64,000 nucleotides of DNA from NCBI RefSeq assembly GCF_033126985.1, contig NZ_AP024714.1, positions 868,001 through 932,000 on the forward strand, in the 5' to 3' direction. Shown here piece by piece: positions 8,431 to 17,561 of the stretch. Position numbers and translations under genes: made by a program. Positions within the stretch are counted from its first letter, which is position 1, and the number at the start of each line of letters is the position of its first letter. The stretch comes from Methylomarinovum caldicuralii (lineage in GTDB: Bacteria; Pseudomonadota; Gammaproteobacteria; Methylococcales; Methylothermaceae). Under the pieces are notes generated by a model. The model searched no databases. It was not told the origin of the DNA and saw only the letters and a list, made by a program, of their open reading frames with translations.

Positions 8431-9252
8431 ATGATGCGATGGATCCGTTTCGGAGCGGCGCTGGCGCTGCTGTGGGCCTCAATGGCCGGCGCGGAGCCCC
8501 GGGTGTTGATTTTCGGCACCTATGCGGCCGACAAGCCGACCACGACCCTGAAGAAAATCAAGCCGCGATTGAAGGCGCTGGAGGCGGCCCTGAACGGGGC
8601 CGGGAAAGAGCCGGTGGTGCTGCGTTATCGCATTGCGCCCAGCTACGAGAAAGGGCTGGACGAGCTGCTCCGGGGAAAGGTGGACTTCGCCCGCCTGGGA
8701 CCGGCCTCGTATGTGGAAGCCAAATCCCGCAATCCCGCCGTCCGCGTTCTGGCTCTGGAGAGCCGCAAGGGGCGAACACGTTTCAAAGGCGTCATCGCGG
8801 TCCGGCAGGACAGCCCGATCCGGTCGGTCGCGGAACTGGCCGGCAAACGCTTCGCCTTCGGCAACCGCCGCTCCACCATCGGCCGTTACCTGGCCCAGGC
8901 CTACCTGCTCGATCACGGCATCCGTGCCGACGATCTGGCCGGATTCGAATACCTGGGCCGCCATGACAAGGTCGGCTGGGCGGTGGCGATGGGTCAGTTC
9001 GACGCCGGGGCGCTGAAGGAATCGACTTTCAACAAGGTGGTCAAGGCCGGGGCGCCGTTGCGGATCCTGGCGACGTTCCCCAACGTCACCAAACCCTGGG
9101 TCGCCGCCCCCCAGCTCGACGAAGCGGTTTTCCAGCGCCTGCGGGCGGCGATGCTGTCGCTGGGGCCGGAAGCCTTTCTTCCCGGTGATGACGGCGATTT
9201 CGCGGTCATTCGTGACGCCATCGAACGAAGCGCGCGCTTTTTCGGAGATTGA
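8431..9252 (+). CDS. PhnD-like periplasmic substrate-binding protein
   Basis: About 273 residues with a signal peptide ending near ASMAGA, then a type-2 periplasmic binding fold of the phosphate/phosphite/phosphonate (PhnD) family. Family marks include the segment around ARLGPASYVEAK, the RFAFGNRRSTIGRYLA region (typically FxdpxSTSG) and ESTFNKV. The ATG at 8431 is chosen because GAGGGG ends seven bases before it; an in-frame TTG lies three bases upstream and another ATG three bases downstream. No ABC permease or ATPase is nearby. The next gene, a membrane GGDEF-EAL protein, begins three bases after the stop, so this protein is more likely a ligand-sensing partner of that enzyme than part of a transporter. 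The ligand is unknown. Confidence 0.8.
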   Translation: MMRWIRFGAALALLWASMAGAEPRVLIFGTYAADKPTTTLKKIKPRLKALEAALNGAGKEPVVLRYRIAPSYEKGLDELLRGKVDFARLGPASYVEAKSRNPAVRVLALESRKGRTRFKGVIAVRQDSPIRSVAELAGKRFAFGNRRSTIGRYLAQAYLLDHGIRADDLAGFEYLGRHDKVGWAVAMGQFDAGALKESTFNKVVKAGAPLRILATFPNVTKPWVAAPQLDEAVFQRLRAAMLSLGPEAFLPGDDGDFAVIRDAIERSARFFGD

Positions 9253-9255
9253 ACG

Positions 9256-11649
9256 ATGCGGTCGCGGATCCGCTCCGGGTTTTCCCTGCCTTTCGTCCTC
9301 TTCCTGGCGCTGAGCGCTGCCGTGATCGGTGTCGGGTTCGCCGCCGGACAGATCGCCGCCCGGCTGGATCGGGAACAGCTTCAGGCCGAGCTGGCGCGTC
9401 ACAGCGACAGCACGCTGTCGCTGCTGTCGGCCTCGCTTTTGGAACCGTTGCTGAGTGAAGACATTCCGGTCATCCGGACCGTTGTGGAACGGGTCGCCCG
9501 TGCCGACCCGGATCTGTGCGAGATCGTCGTGCGCAATGCTGACGGGGACGTGCTGGTGCGATGGTCCCGTTCCGGCCCCCATGACGAGCAGCTGCATTTC
9601 AGCGGGCCGGTTGCGTTCGACGGGGAACGGCTCGGCGAAATCTCCCTGGCCTGGACTTCGGAACGTATCCGGCAGCAGCTGGAGGCCCGGACGGTGCGGG
9701 TCTGGCTGGCGACGACCGTCCCTCTGGCCGCGCTTCTGTTCCTGGTGCTCGCCATCGTTCATTGGCTGGCGGTGCGGCCGTTGCGGCGTATCTGCCGCCA
9801 TGCCGAGGCTTTCTCCCGGGGGGAGGGCAGCTCCCGCCTGCCTCCGAAAGGCAGCCGGGAACTGCGCCTGCTGACGGAAACGGTCAACAGGACCCTCGAG
9901 CTGATGGCGCAGAGCCGCCGGCAGCAGGCGGCGCTCGAAAAGGCGCTGGATGAGGCCCATGCCGCCAAGGAACTGGCCGAGGTGACGCTCCACTCCATCG
10001 GCGATGCGGTCATCACCACCGACCGTTACGGGCGGGTGACCTATCTCAATCCGGTCGCGGAGAAACTGACCGGCTGGCGCCGGGACGAGGCTGTCGGCCT
10101 GTCCATTCGCGAGGTGTTCTTCATCGTCGACGGTGAGAGCGGCGAGCGGATCGAAAACGATCCCGTCAGCCGGGCGCTGGAGGCGGACGACGTGGTGCTG
10201 CTCGAAGGCTATGTCAAACTCAATGCCCGTGACGGTCAGCAGTATGTCATCGAGGATTCGGCGGCGCCGATCCGCACCCGCGAGGGCGTCGTTCTCGGCG
10301 CGGTGCTGGTGTTCCATGACGTGACCGAGCAGCAGCACATGAGAGAGGAAATGAATTACCAGGCGACCCACGATCCTCTGACCGGCCTGCTCAACCGCCG
10401 GGCCTTCGAGCAGAAACTGCGCGATCTGGTCGAGGACTTCGAATGCAAGGAGCACGCGCTGCTCTATCTCGATCTCGACCAGTTCAAGGTGGTCAACGAC
10501 ACCTGCGGCCATGCCGCCGGCGACGCCCTGCTCAAGCAGCTGACTGCGGTGATGCAGGCGCGCCTGCGCCGCAGCGACATTCTCGCCCGGCTCGGGGGCG
10601 ACGAGTTCGCCATCATCCTGCCCTGCTGTCCGTTCGAACAGGCCCTGGCCTGCGCCGAAAAATTGCGTCAGGCGGTCCAGGATTTCCGTTTTCCCTGGCA
10701 GGGCAACACCTTCGCCGTGGGGGTCAGCATCGGTCTGGTGCCCTTCCGCGGCGCCGAGCAGAATCCCGCTGACGTGCTCAGCGCCGCCGACCAGGCCTGC
10801 TTCGCCGCCAAGGACGCAGGCCGCAACCGGGTCCACGTGTACCAGCCGGACGACCGCGAACTGGTGCAGCGGTGCCAGGAGATGCACTGGGTGGCGCGCA
10901 TCCACCGGGCGCTGGAGCGGGACGATTTCGCGTTGTACGTGCAGCCGATCGTGCCGGTGCGGGGCGAAGGGGAAGGCGACCACTACGAGATCCTGCTGCG
11001 GATGTACACCGAGGACGGCAAGCTGGTGCCGCCCGGAGCCTTCCTGCCGGCGGCTGAACGTTACGACCTGATTGGCCTCGTCGACCGCTGGGTGATCGAG
11101 GCCTACCTGGCCTGGCTGGGGGAAAATCCCGCGCATCAGGAGGATCTGGCACTGGCCTCCATCAACATTTCCGGCACCTCGGTTTCCGATACCCATTTTC
11201 TCGATTTCATCCTGCGTCAGGTGAAAGCCAGCGGTATCGATCCGAGCAAGCTGTGTTTCGAGATTACCGAAACCGTGGCTATCGCCAACATTGAGCACGC
11301 CCGCTGCATGATCGCGGCCCTGAGCGATCTGGGTTGCTGCTTCGCCTTGGACGACTTCGGTACCGGGATGTCGTCGTTCGGTTACCTGAAGCACATGCCG
11401 GTGGATTTCCTCAAGATCGACGGCTCTTTCATCAAGGATCTGGTCCGTGATCCCATCGATTATGCTTTGGTGAAGACTATCAATGAGGTGGGCCACATCA
11501 TGGGCAAACGGACCATTGCCGAGTTCGTCGAGGACGACGAGATCCTGCAGCGTTTGCGTGAGATCGGCGTCGATTTCGCCCAGGGGTACGGCATCGGCAA
11601 GCCCCAGCCTCTGGAAGAATGGGTTGCGGCCCGGCGGACGAGGCCCTAA
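9256..11649 (+). CDS. membrane-bound PAS-GGDEF-EAL c-di-GMP enzyme
   Basis: A 797-residue protein. A transmembrane helix at about residues 12-30, a periplasmic loop of about 120 residues, a second helix near 153-172 and a HAMP-like linker are followed by a PAS domain (TLHSIGDAVITTDRYGRVTY). The diguanylate cyclase domain has an intact GGDEF (residues 447-451) and an RxxD inhibitory site five residues before it. The EAL domain carries the catalytic Glu in YEILLRM (E578) and the DDFGTGMSSFGYL block. Both activities look possible. The gene is translationally close to the PhnD-like binding protein (three-base gap), resembling binding-protein/GGDEF-EAL pairs such as NspS-MbaA of Vibrio. The signal sensed is not known. 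Confidence 0.9.
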   Translation: MRSRIRSGFSLPFVLFLALSAAVIGVGFAAGQIAARLDREQLQAELARHSDSTLSLLSASLLEPLLSEDIPVIRTVVERVARADPDLCEIVVRNADGDVLVRWSRSGPHDEQLHFSGPVAFDGERLGEISLAWTSERIRQQLEARTVRVWLATTVPLAALLFLVLAIVHWLAVRPLRRICRHAEAFSRGEGSSRLPPKGSRELRLLTETVNRTLELMAQSRRQQAALEKALDEAHAAKELAEVTLHSIGDAVITTDRYGRVTYLNPVAEKLTGWRRDEAVGLSIREVFFIVDGESGERIENDPVSRALEADDVVLLEGYVKLNARDGQQYVIEDSAAPIRTREGVVLGAVLVFHDVTEQQHMREEMNYQATHDPLTGLLNRRAFEQKLRDLVEDFECKEHALLYLDLDQFKVVNDTCGHAAGDALLKQLTAVMQARLRRSDILARLGGDEFAIILPCCPFEQALACAEKLRQAVQDFRFPWQGNTFAVGVSIGLVPFRGAEQNPADVLSAADQACFAAKDAGRNRVHVYQPDDRELVQRCQEMHWVARIHRALERDDFALYVQPIVPVRGEGEGDHYEILLRMYTEDGKLVPPGAFLPAAERYDLIGLVDRWVIEAYLAWLGENPAHQEDLALASINISGTSVSDTHFLDFILRQVKASGIDPSKLCFEITETVAIANIEHARCMIAALSDLGCCFALDDFGTGMSSFGYLKHMPVDFLKIDGSFIKDLVRDPIDYALVKTINEVGHIMGKRTIAEFVEDDEILQRLREIGVDFAQGYGIGKPQPLEEWVAARRTRP

Positions 11650-11702
11650 AATTCCTTTCGTTTCGCCGTGTAATTCATCCCCCCGGCATTCGAGGCCCGG
11701 CC

Positions 11703-12068
11703 GTGAACCGACCCCTGTCCCCGCACCTGCAGATCTACCGGCTGCCGCTGACCGCCTGGCTGTCGATCACCCACCGGATCACCGGGGTCGTGCTCAGTTT
11801 CGGCCTGGTGGTGCTGGTGGGCATTTTGCTGGTGATTGCCGGCGCCGGGGAGGGCTATCAGACCCTGCAAGCGTTTCTGCACGGTTTTTGGAGTCAGACA
11901 GTGTTGCTGCTGTGGCTGCTGGCCCTGTTTCTGCATTTCTGCCACGGCATCCGCCATCTGCTCTGGGACGTGATCCTGGGTTTCGAGCGCGAGCGGCTGC
12001 CGCGCCACAGCCTGGTGGAACTGCTGGCGGCGCTGGGATTGACCTGCCTGGCCTGGTTATGGATTTGA
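11703..12068 (+). CDS. sdhC: succinate dehydrogenase cytochrome b556 subunit
   Basis: A 121-residue membrane anchor subunit of complex II. It starts NRPLSPHLQIYRLPLTAWLSITHRITG, with the SxxHRxTG motif that binds haem and quinone, and has three hydrophobic helices including the HFCHGIRHLLWD segment with the haem-ligand His. GTG at 11703 is chosen because it precedes the conserved N-terminus; longer in-frame starts run into the GGDEF gene. It overlaps sdhD by ten bases and begins the sdhCDAB-sdhE-ygfX operon. Confidence 0.9.
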   Translation: MNRPLSPHLQIYRLPLTAWLSITHRITGVVLSFGLVVLVGILLVIAGAGEGYQTLQAFLHGFWSQTVLLLWLLALFLHFCHGIRHLLWDVILGFERERLPRHSLVELLAALGLTCLAWLWI

Positions 12069-12460
12069 GGACTGCATTCCGCGCTCCCCTGGCCCGGGCG
12101 CTCGGCCTCGGCAGCGCCCACAGCGGCAGCGGGCACTGGTGGCTGCAACGGCTGACCGCCATCGCCCTGGTTCCGCTGACCGGCTGGCTGATCTGGTTTC
12201 TGGTGCAGCTGAGCAGGCTACCTCATAGTGAGATGTTGACCTGGCTGGCCCGGCCCTGGCAGGCGGGGTTGCTGCTGGCCTATCTGGTTACCGCCGGTTT
12301 TCACGCCGCCCTGGGGTTGCAGGTGGTCATCGAGGATTACGTGCATCATCCGGCCCTCAAACTGACCGCCCTGATCGGTGTCAGGTTGGGAATGGGGGGG
12401 GTGGTGCTCGTGGGGGTGGCCGCCCTGATTCGCATCATCGCCACCGGAGGTGCCGGATGA
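12059..12460 (+). CDS. sdhD: succinate dehydrogenase membrane anchor subunit
   Basis: A 133-residue protein with three membrane helices. [22 protein letters not shown] is the SdhD start, with the conserved Arg near the quinone site. The [16 protein letters not shown] segment carries the conserved His and the YVH motif. It starts inside sdhC and its stop overlaps the sdhA start (ATGA), so translation is coupled. With SdhC it anchors the catalytic SdhAB dimer to the inner membrane and passes electrons to quinone. Confidence 0.9.
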   Translation: MDLRTAFRAPLARALGLGSAHSGSGHWWLQRLTAIALVPLTGWLIWFLVQLSRLPHSEMLTWLARPWQAGLLLAYLVTAGFHAALGLQVVIEDYVHHPALKLTALIGVRLGMGGVVLVGVAALIRIIATGGAG

Positions 12461-14247
12461 AGCCGGCCTATCCCATCACCACCCATACTTATGATACCGT
12501 CGTGGTCGGCGCCGGCGGCGCCGGCCTGCGGGCGACCCTGGGAATGGCGGCGCGGGGGCTCAAGACCGCCTGCATCACCAAGGTGTTTCCGACCCGCAGC
12601 CATACCGTCGCCGCCCAGGGAGGGATCAGCGCCGCTCTGGGCAACGTGGGGGAGGATGACTGGCGCTGGCATATGTACGACACCGTCAAGGGTTCCGACT
12701 GGCTCGGCGACCAGGACGCCATCGAGTACATGTGCCGTGAGGCCATCCCGGCGGTGATCGAGCTGGAGCACATGGGGGTGCCCTTCTCCCGTACCCCGGA
12801 AGGCAAGATCTACCAGCGCGCCTTCGGCGGCATGACCACCCATTTCGGCAAGGGGGAGGCCCGGCGCACCTGCGCCGCCGCCGACCGCACCGGCCATGCC
12901 ATCCTCCACACCCTGTACCAGCAGTCCCTCAAGCATCAGGCCCAGTTCTTCATCGAATACTTCGCCCTCGATCTGGTCATGGACGAAGACGGGGTCTGCC
13001 GCGGCGTGCTGGCCTGGTGCCTGGAGGACGGTAGCCTGCACCTGTTCCGCGCCCATATGACGGTGATCGCCACCGGCGGTTACGGGCGGGTCTATTTCTC
13101 CTGCACCTCGGCCCATACCTGCACCGGCGACGGCAACGCCATGGTACTGCGCGCCGGCCTGCCGCTGCAGGACATGGAATTCGTCCAGTTCCATCCCACC
13201 GGCATCTACGGCGCCGGCTGCCTCATCACTGAGGGCGTCCGCGGGGAGGGGGGCTATCTGACCAATTCCGAGGGGGAGCGCTTCATGGAGCGCTACGCCC
13301 CCCACGCCAAGGATCTGGCCTCGCGCGACGTGGTCAGCCGCGCCATGACCGTCGAAATCCGGGAGGGCCGTGGTGTCGGTCCCCACAAGGATCATCTGCT
13401 GCTGCACCTGGAACACCTGGACCCGCAGATCATCCACGAACGCCTGCCGGGGATCGCCGAGACCGCCCGCATCTTCGCCGGGGTCGATGTCACCCGGGAG
13501 CCGATTCCGGTCATTCCCACCGCCCACTACAACATGGGCGGCATTCCCACCAACCTCGACGCCGAGGTGGTCACCCTCAGGAACGACGACCCGGAAACCC
13601 CGGTGCCGGGGCTGATGGCCATCGGCGAGACCGCCTGCGTGTCGGTCCACGGCGCCAACCGCCTGGGCTCCAATTCCCTGCTGGACATCGTGGTCTTTGG
13701 CCGCGCCGCCGCCATCCGCTGCGCCGAGCTGGTCAAGCCGCGCCGTCCCCACAAGACGCTGTCCGCTGCCGCGCTCGAGCCGCTGCTGGCCCGCTTCGAC
13801 CGCATCCGCCACGCCGACGGCAGCCTGCGGGTGGCCGAGGTGCGCGCGCGCATGCAGCGCTGCATGCAGAATCACGCCGCCGTGTTCCGCAACGCCGAGG
13901 TGCTGCGGGAAGGTCTGGACCAGCTCAGGGAAATCGCCGCCAGTTTCGACGACATCCGCCTCAGCGACCGCTCCCTGGTGTGGAACACCGATCTGGTGGA
14001 AGCCCTGGAGCTGGCCAACCTGCTGCCCCAGGCCCTGGTCACCGTCGCCGCCGCCCTCAACCGCACCGAAAGCCGCGGCGCCCATGCCCGAGAAGACTAT
14101 CCCGAGCGCGACGACGACCACTGGCTCAAGCACACCCTGATCTGGCTCGACCACGGCAACGCTTCCCGCATCGCCTACCGGCCGGTGCATCTCAAGCCGT
14201 TGACCGCCGACGTCGCGCCCATCCCACCCCAGCCGCGAGTGTACTGA
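12457..14247 (+). CDS. sdhA: succinate dehydrogenase flavoprotein subunit
   Basis: A 596-residue catalytic subunit that oxidises succinate to fumarate with covalently bound FAD. The dinucleotide-binding site is [13 protein letters not shown], the FAD-linking His is in SHTVAAQGG, and the substrate site includes the HPTGIYG and [10 protein letters not shown] blocks and the [10 protein letters not shown] motif. Length and layout match the family. It overlaps sdhD by four bases and is followed one base later by sdhB. An ordinary housekeeping gene of the TCA cycle and respiratory chain. Confidence 0.95.
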   Translation: MKPAYPITTHTYDTVVVGAGGAGLRATLGMAARGLKTACITKVFPTRSHTVAAQGGISAALGNVGEDDWRWHMYDTVKGSDWLGDQDAIEYMCREAIPAVIELEHMGVPFSRTPEGKIYQRAFGGMTTHFGKGEARRTCAAADRTGHAILHTLYQQSLKHQAQFFIEYFALDLVMDEDGVCRGVLAWCLEDGSLHLFRAHMTVIATGGYGRVYFSCTSAHTCTGDGNAMVLRAGLPLQDMEFVQFHPTGIYGAGCLITEGVRGEGGYLTNSEGERFMERYAPHAKDLASRDVVSRAMTVEIREGRGVGPHKDHLLLHLEHLDPQIIHERLPGIAETARIFAGVDVTREPIPVIPTAHYNMGGIPTNLDAEVVTLRNDDPETPVPGLMAIGETACVSVHGANRLGSNSLLDIVVFGRAAAIRCAELVKPRRPHKTLSAAALEPLLARFDRIRHADGSLRVAEVRARMQRCMQNHAAVFRNAEVLREGLDQLREIAASFDDIRLSDRSLVWNTDLVEALELANLLPQALVTVAAALNRTESRGAHAREDYPERDDDHWLKHTLIWLDHGNASRIAYRPVHLKPLTADVAPIPPQPRVY

Positions 14248-14248
14248 G

Positions 14249-15031
14249 ATGGTGGAATTCTCCCTGCCGCCCCACGCCAAGGTCAAGCCGGGGAAAACCT
14301 GGCCCGCCCCGGAAGGGGCCAAGGACATCCTCACGGTCAAGCTGTACCGCTACGATCCCGAATCCGGCGACAATCCCCGCCTCGATACCTATCTGCTGGA
14401 CCGCAGCCGCTGCGGCAAGATGGTGCTCGACGTCCTGTTCCACATCAAGAACGAGATCGACTCCAGCCTTGCCTTCCGCCGCTCCTGCCGCGAGGGGGTG
14501 TGCGGTTCCTGCGCCATGAACGTCAACGGCCGCAACACCCTGGCCTGCATCAAGCCGCTGGCCGAGGTGGGCGACACCCTCACCCTCTATCCACTGCCCC
14601 ACCTGGAAGTGCACAAGGACCTGGTGGTGGACATGACCCACTTCTACGCCCAGTACGCCTCAGTCCAGCCCTGGCTCAAGGCCCTCACCCCGGAGCCGGC
14701 CGACCGCGAGCGTCTCCAGAGCCCCGAGGAACGCGCCCGGCTCGACGGCCTCTACGACTGTATCCTGTGCGCCTGCTGCTCCACGTCCTGTCCCAGCTAC
14801 TGGTGGAACGGCGACCGGTATCTGGGGCCGGCGGTGCTGCTGCAGGCGTACCGCTGGATCGCCGACAGCCGCGACGAGGCCACCGGCGAACGCCTCGACC
14901 AGCTCGAAGATCCCTTCAAGCTGTACCGCTGCCACACCATCATGAACTGCACGGACACCTGTCCCAAGGGGCTCAACCCCGCCAAAGCCATCGCCGAGAT
15001 CAAGAAGCTTCTCATCGAACGCAAGCTGTGA
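14249..15031 (+). CDS. sdhB: succinate dehydrogenase iron-sulfur subunit
   Basis: A 260-residue protein with the three Fe-S cluster motifs: the 2Fe-2S ferredoxin-type [10 protein letters not shown] plus a distal Cys, the 4Fe-4[12 protein letters not shown], and the 3Fe-4[18 protein letters not shown]. It carries electrons from SdhA to the SdhCD quinone site. The stop overlaps the GTG start of sdhE. Confidence 0.95.
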   Translation: MVEFSLPPHAKVKPGKTWPAPEGAKDILTVKLYRYDPESGDNPRLDTYLLDRSRCGKMVLDVLFHIKNEIDSSLAFRRSCREGVCGSCAMNVNGRNTLACIKPLAEVGDTLTLYPLPHLEVHKDLVVDMTHFYAQYASVQPWLKALTPEPADRERLQSPEERARLDGLYDCILCACCSTSCPSYWWNGDRYLGPAVLLQAYRWIADSRDEATGERLDQLEDPFKLYRCHTIMNCTDTCPKGLNPAKAIAEIKKLLIERKL

Positions 15032-15264
15032 CCGCACCGCAACCGTTGCGCTGGCGCTGCCGCCGCGGCATGCGGGAGCTGGACGTCCTGCTGGAAAGGT
15101 GGCTGGCGCGCCATTGGGACACGGCGACGGCGGTGGAACGGGCGGCCTTTGCGCGGCTGCTGAGCTATCCCGATCCCCTGCTGTGGGACTGGCTGGTGGC
15201 CGGTCTCCCCGGACCCGACGAAGAGCTGACCGCCCTGTGCCGTCGGATCCGCGCTTCGGTCTAG
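15028..15264 (+). CDS. sdhE: succinate dehydrogenase flavinylation factor SdhE
   Basis: 78 residues starting at GTG 15028. It holds the [12 protein letters not shown] segment, which contains the RGxxE motif needed by SdhE (YgfY/CptB) for covalent attachment of FAD to SdhA. It overlaps sdhB by four bases and ygfX by 28 bases. Its position in the sdh operon agrees with its role in complex II maturation. Confidence 0.88.
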   Translation: MTAPQPLRWRCRRGMRELDVLLERWLARHWDTATAVERAAFARLLSYPDPLLWDWLVAGLPGPDEELTALCRRIRASV

Positions 15265-15653
15265 ACCTCCGTTTCCGCCCTTCCCGCTGGCAGTCGCTCT
15301 GGCTGCTGGGCAGTCACGGCCTCGTCCTGACGGCCGTGGTGTTGAGTGCGATCCCGCCGCCCTGGCCCATAGTACTGACGCTGCTGGTGCTGGCCCATGC
15401 CGCCGGCTTGTGGTTCGCGCGCCACCGCTTCGCCGGCTGGCGCCTCAGCTACCGTGACGGTCAATGGCGCCTGCAGGATGCCAGGGGGCGTCCGGTCGCC
15501 ACCCGGCTGTGTCCCTCCACCTGGATGAGCCCCTGGCTCACGGTGTTGCACTGGCGTACGGACCGGGGGGATTTTCTCGCCGTGCCGGTCTGGAAAGACG
15601 CCCTGGCGGCCGCCGATTACCGCAGGTTACAGGCGCGTTTGCGGTGGGGATGA
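15237..15653 (+). CDS. YgfX-like (CptA) membrane protein
   Basis: About 138 residues. The early part has two hydrophobic helices (residues about 20-55), followed by a soluble C-terminal half with a WRLSYRDGQWRL-type segment seen in YgfX. In many gammaproteobacteria ygfX lies directly after sdhE and the pair has been described as a toxin-antitoxin-like CptAB system in E. coli, though the physiological role is debated. The GTG start at 15237 lies inside sdhE and is the first in-frame start that avoids a longer overlap. The 3' end overlaps convergent rfbD by 27 bases. Confidence 0.7.
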   Translation: MPSDPRFGLDLRFRPSRWQSLWLLGSHGLVLTAVVLSAIPPPWPIVLTLLVLAHAAGLWFARHRFAGWRLSYRDGQWRLQDARGRPVATRLCPSTWMSPWLTVLHWRTDRGDFLAVPVWKDALAAADYRRLQARLRWG

Positions 15654-16544
15654 CTGTCCGGCCAGCTCCTCCAGGCACAGCGCCAGGGCCGTGTCCCAGG
15701 CGGGCGGGGTGAGACCGAAGGTGGCGGTGAGTTTGCCGGTATCCAGGACCGACCAGGCCGGGCGGCGGGCGGGGGTGGGATAGTCGGCGGTGGTGATGGG
15801 GTCAATCCGGGCGGCGGTCTCCGGCAACAGCCCGGCGTCGATTCCCCGGCGGCGGATGGCGTCGGCGAAACCGTGCCAGGTGGTCGCCCCCGTGCAGGTG
15901 AGGTGATAGGTGCCGCAGGTGTCGGATACGGCCCGGCGGGCCAGCATCTGCGCCGTGGTTTCGGCGATGACCCGGCTCCAGGTGGGGGTGCCCGATTGGT
16001 CGGCCACCACGCCGATCCGCTCCTTTTCCCGCAGCAGCCGCAGCATGGTAAGGAGGAAGTTTTTGCCGCGCGCACCATAGACCCAGGCGGTGCGCAGGAT
16101 CCAGTGGTCGCAGCCGCTGGCGCGGATCGCCTCTTCGCCTGCCAGTTTGGTGCGCCCGTAGACGCTTTGGGGACCGGTGGGATCGTCCTCCCGGTAGGGG
16201 CGGTCGCCGTCGCCGGCAAAGACGTAATCGGTGGAGTAATGAATCAGCCCGGTCCCCAGCCGGCGGGTTTCTTCCGCCAGAATGCCGGGAGCGGTGGCGT
16301 TGATCTTCTCGGCCAGCTGCGGTTCCGCCTCGGCCCGGTCGACGGCGGTGTAGGCGGCGGCGTTGACGATCACGGCGGGCCTGATCTGTCGCAGGGCGGC
16401 GACGATGCTGTCGGGATCAGCCAGATCGACGGCCGGCTCGCTGCGGCGGTCCAGGGCGATCACTTGACCCAAGGGCAGCAGGGCGCGGCGCAGTTCGAAG
16501 GCCACCTGGCCCCGGCGGCCGATGACGAGAATGGGGCGGGTCAT
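15627..16544 (-). CDS. rfbD: dTDP-4-dehydrorhamnose reductase
   Basis: A 305-residue short-chain reductase performing the last step of dTDP-L-rhamnose synthesis. The N-terminal Rossmann motif (GRRGQVAFELRRAL) and the catalytic Tyr/Lys in VYGRTKLAGEEA are visible, with STDYVFAGDGDRPY before them. It is the last gene of the long minus-strand string and overlaps rfbC by four bases. Rhamnose would feed surface polysaccharide or O-antigen. Confidence 0.92.
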   Translation of the reverse strand: MTRPILVIGRRGQVAFELRRALLPLGQVIALDRRSEPAVDLADPDSIVAALRQIRPAVIVNAAAYTAVDRAEAEPQLAEKINATAPGILAEETRRLGTGLIHYSTDYVFAGDGDRPYREDDPTGPQSVYGRTKLAGEEAIRASGCDHWILRTAWVYGARGKNFLLTMLRLLREKERIGVVADQSGTPTWSRVIAETTAQMLARRAVSDTCGTYHLTCTGATTWHGFADAIRRRGIDAGLLPETAARIDPITTADYPTPARRPAWSVLDTGKLTATFGLTPPAWDTALALCLEELAGQSSPPQTRL

Positions 16545-17098
16545 GGGTGATAGCGGGGCAGGTCGGTTGCCGCGATGTCACGCAGACGCAGTCCGTGACG
16601 GTCCTTGTCCGACAGCAGGGGTTCGGTTACCGGCCAGTCGATGCCGATGTCCGGGTCGTTCCACAGCAGGCTGTGCTCGGTTTGCGGATTGTAGAAGTCG
16701 GTGCACTTGTAGGCGAACAGGGCCTCGTCACTCAGGACGCAGAAGCCGTGGGCGAAGCCCTCGGGGACGTAGAGCTGGCGGTGGTTGTCCGCCGAAAGCT
16801 CGTACCCCACCCAGTGGCCGAAGGTGGGCGAGCCTTGGCGGATGTCCACGGCGACGTCGAACACCGCCCCTTTAAGCACCTGCACCAGCTTGCCCTGGGG
16901 CTGGGGCCACTGGTAATGGAGGCCGCGCAGGATCCCCCGGCGCGACAGGGACAGGTTGTCCTGGACGAAGTCCAGGTCCAGGCCGGCCTCGGCATAGCGG
17001 CGCCGGTTCCAGGTTTCCATGAAGAAACCGCGCCGGTCGCCGAAGACGTCCGGTTCGATCAGCAGCACGCCAGGGAGTTTGGTTTGGGCGATTTTCAT
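16541..17098 (-). CDS. rfbC: dTDP-4-dehydrorhamnose 3,5-epimerase
   Basis: A 185-residue cupin-fold epimerase. Visible marks are the VLLIEPDVFGDRRGFFMETW start, RGLHYQWPQPQGKLV with the catalytic His, and the YVPEGFAHGFCVLSD block. It overlaps the DUF2442 gene upstream and rfbD downstream by four bases each, so it is co-translated with both. Confidence 0.93.
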   Translation of the reverse strand: MKIAQTKLPGVLLIEPDVFGDRRGFFMETWNRRRYAEAGLDLDFVQDNLSLSRRGILRGLHYQWPQPQGKLVQVLKGAVFDVAVDIRQGSPTFGHWVGYELSADNHRQLYVPEGFAHGFCVLSDEALFAYKCTDFYNPQTEHSLLWNDPDIGIDWPVTEPLLSDKDRHGLRLRDIAATDLPRYHP

Positions 17099-17376
17099 GC
17101 GGATGCGGGTTGGGTTTTTTCGTATTCTTCTAACGTTTTTTTAAGCCAGGAATAAAGCGTTTCCGGGGCGACATCGGCGCCGTTGGGCCAACAGATCGTA
17201 CCCAAGGTCGGGTCCACCCGAAGTTTTCGGAAGCATTCAGGATCGCGCAGCGGCGCGAAGATGCCACGGAAAGAAAGATAGGCCCCCAAATCCAGCGCGC
17301 CTTCAAGGCCATCCTCGAAGCGTAAATAGACACGGTGGTTGTCGAGCGGACGGGCTTCAATGAGATCGACGAGCAT
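17095..17376 (-). CDS. DUF2442 domain protein
   Basis: 93 residues matching the DUF2442 pattern: an early VYLRFEDGLEGALDL strand pair, then RDPECFRKLRVDPTLGTICWPNGADVAPE. The function is unknown. Genes of this family are often paired with DUF4160 genes, as here (three-base gap). The pair sits between rfbA and rfbC, interrupting an otherwise standard rhamnose operon but keeping the tight spacing. It overlaps rfbC by four bases. Confidence 0.8.
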   Translation of the reverse strand: MLVDLIEARPLDNHRVYLRFEDGLEGALDLGAYLSFRGIFAPLRDPECFRKLRVDPTLGTICWPNGADVAPETLYSWLKKTLEEYEKTQPASA

Positions 17377-17379
17377 GGG

Positions 17380-17532
17380 TCACTCCAATGGTGGTATCGG
17401 TTTCAAGGGGGCATAGCGTTCCGCCCGTTGCCAATTGTCCATCAGCTCCGATTGGTGTCTGGCAGCCCACTCCATCACCAGACTATAGAACATGGCGATA
17501 ACGATACCAAAGAATCGGCTGATTTCAGGCAT
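17380..17532 (-). pseudogene. DUF4160 protein with an internal deletion
   Basis: Only 50 codons. The start MPEISRFFGIVIAMFY matches the DUF4160 N-terminus and the end (LVMEWAARHQSELMDNW...PLKPIPPLE) matches its C-terminus. The central 35 or so residues expected in the family, including the conserved NDHNPPHFH segment, are absent. The join is in frame, so a short protein could still be made, but the presumed functional core is lost. It lies 29 bases after rfbA and three bases before the DUF2442 gene. Confidence 0.7.
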
Positions 17533-17561
17533 CAATGCCTCGCGAATTTTTGCTTGCGGCG

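Noticed and set aside
8479-11496. A 1005-codon open frame antisense to the PhnD-like and GGDEF-EAL genes
   Set aside because: It is a codon-bias shadow in high-GC DNA; the sense frames hold intact domains and the antisense product matches no family.
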